Source: Prochilodus magdalenae
Lineage: Eukaryota; Chordata; Actinopteri; Characiformes; Prochilodontidae
Assembly (NCBI GenBank): GCA_024036415.1
Contig: JAMWET010005007.1
Span: forward strand, 434,001 to 498,000
Length of the DNA: 64,000 nucleotides
Direction of reading: 5' to 3'
In this document: positions 62,657-64,000 of the stretch, piece by piece
Numbering within the stretch: position 1 is the first letter of the stretch
Layout: each line of letters starts with the position of its first letter
Notes under the pieces: model-generated
Database searches by the model: none
What the model was told of the DNA's origin: nothing
Seen by the model: only the letters and a program-made list of their open reading frames with translations
Made by a program: the position numbers and the translations under genes

Positions 62657-64000
62657 AGTGCATGCATAGAGGCACACACACACACAAGTCCTCTAACCTG
62701 GGAGGACTGACGTGGCTATGTTTCCAGTTTGTTCTGAACCAGCTCCAGTGTGACAAAGAGTGGGTGGCACTACACCTCAGCTTAAGTGTGGTCTCAGAGC
62801 CACGCCAAGCCAAACTCTCAGGCCGTAAAACACACGCCACCGACCCGACGCCAGGAACATTACCTTTTTATTCTTCAGCACAGACGACAGCATTCATCCC
62901 ACAAATTCAACTACCCACCAGCCGAAATAGATCCAAAAAAGCCTTATTTTCCTCTGCCATTTTTCACTGTGTGCCTGTAGGGTCCTACAATGCTATCCAA
63001 AGATTTACCAATTAACATTGTATACATGTGGTCTTCATGTCAGTAGGGCTCAGAGATGATTTACAGATTTCTACAGACTTTTTGTTGAATATAATTTAAA
63101 TCATTGCCATGATAAAAACAGAGCTGCTTAATTAATATTTATTAGCACAGTGGTAGTTATTTCAGATCTAGAAAAATGAAACCGTAAACTTAAATTTGAT
63201 ACCAGTGTTACGCTGTGGAGAATGCCTTCCACCCAGTCCTTTGTGAGTCAGGAGGATGACAAGAAAACAAATACTGGATATAGTTGCTGTAATAGTTCTT
63301 CCACTCCTAATTAGAACAAAGTAAGTCTGTATACAATCAAACATACAGCACACCCGGACATACACACACAAACACACACGGAGCTCCCTAGGGACATACT
63401 CTACTCATTTAAGTATCTAGGGAACTCTTAGCTTAAACACTTCATCACAGGAATAAATTAGACTTTAATTCAACTAAAATTATTTTCTTTCTCATTTTTT
63501 TTCTTCTCTGTTGATCTTTGTAATAATTTATTTTTAATTGCCGATGTTCTTGTGCACTTTAGCAAAGGTTAAATAAATATTTTGAATGCAAAAGAGGCAT
63601 ATTTTAGTATATTAATGAGTGGTTTTCTGTCTCAAAGCTGTTATTTTCTTATTCATAATTATTTTAAAAACAATAACAGCATTGTGCTTTTTATTAAAGG
63701 CTCTTTTTTCACTTTGAATGCACCAATGTGAATCTCTATCCGAAACTGAATATTTTTAGGGATACATTAATACGGAAATTGTGGGCTGATGTGGAGATTT
63801 AGGTTTTGGTCATGTACTTATTTGCTGGTGCTTGTACTGATTCAGAGGAATAAACATGAATAAAATGTAGTAATTTCATCTGCCTGGATTAGCATTACAG
63901 ACAAGCATATTTCTGATTTGTATGGAATTATAAATGCGCTAAACAGAGCAAAACACTTAGCATTTTAGTACACTAGCTTGGTGTTGCCTAAATGTTCTGC

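Larger units (their letters stand above)
62293..64000 (+). other. sox6: sox6 intron 3' of the second coding exon (phase 1, incomplete)
   Basis: Begins gtatgg and continues past the window edge. It holds (TG)-rich, (CT)n and (CA)n repeats, then AT-rich sequence without features. No further sox6 exon is present before 64000. Confidence 0.85.

Noticed and set aside
62362..63015. 217-codon ORF after the second coding exon
   Set aside because: Dominated by (CT)n and (CA)n translation; it lies in an intron.

Overview
The window is vertebrate nuclear DNA, almost certainly from a teleost fish. It shows dense di-, tri- and tetranucleotide microsatellites, palindromic MITE-like elements of a kind I associate with otophysan fishes (characins, catfishes and relatives), GT-AG introns, CpG-rich promoter patches and no compact bacterial-style gene order. 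The species cannot be named from the sequence alone.

The only gene I can identify is the 5' part of sox6, which encodes a SoxD transcription factor, on the + strand. Two coding exons are unambiguous. Exon A (coding from the ATG at 57956 to 58183) encodes the conserved N-terminus beginning MSSKQATSPFA. Exon B (62082-62292) encodes the segment containing [28 protein letters not shown] and EEMTKTEQ. The coiled coil, the HMG box and the rest of the protein lie beyond the right edge.

The remainder (about 63 kb) is upstream flank, predicted 5' non-coding exons and very large introns. Region by region: 1-4 kb is AT-rich flank with (GA)n and (ATT)n repeats and one exon-like segment. 4.0-5.3 kb is a CpG-rich promoter or first-exon region ending in a good donor at 5303. 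8009-8118 is a well-bounded CpG-rich candidate 5'UTR exon. 8.1-51 kb is intronic, with scattered exon-like segments (best at 25850-25920), microsatellites, a palindromic MITE at about 36.1-36.6 kb and AT-rich blocks rich in homeodomain, POU and SOX motifs that look like enhancer candidates. 51.2-51.65 kb looks like a second, downstream promoter and first exon. 55102-55161 is a small candidate 5'UTR exon. 57.9-62.3 kb holds the two coding exons, with a second MITE-like element between them.

The most interesting observation is that the candidate downstream first exon (donor at 51646) holds an ATG-initiated frame that would splice in frame, through either half of a tandem NAGNAG acceptor, onto the canonical sox6 ATG. 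This predicts a sox6 isoform with a 27- or 28-residue N-terminal extension. Non-coding exons, promoters and regulatory blocks are inferences from splice-signal and composition reading; only the two coding exons rest on protein recognition. I found no convincing tRNA, rRNA, CRISPR, viral or second protein-coding gene.
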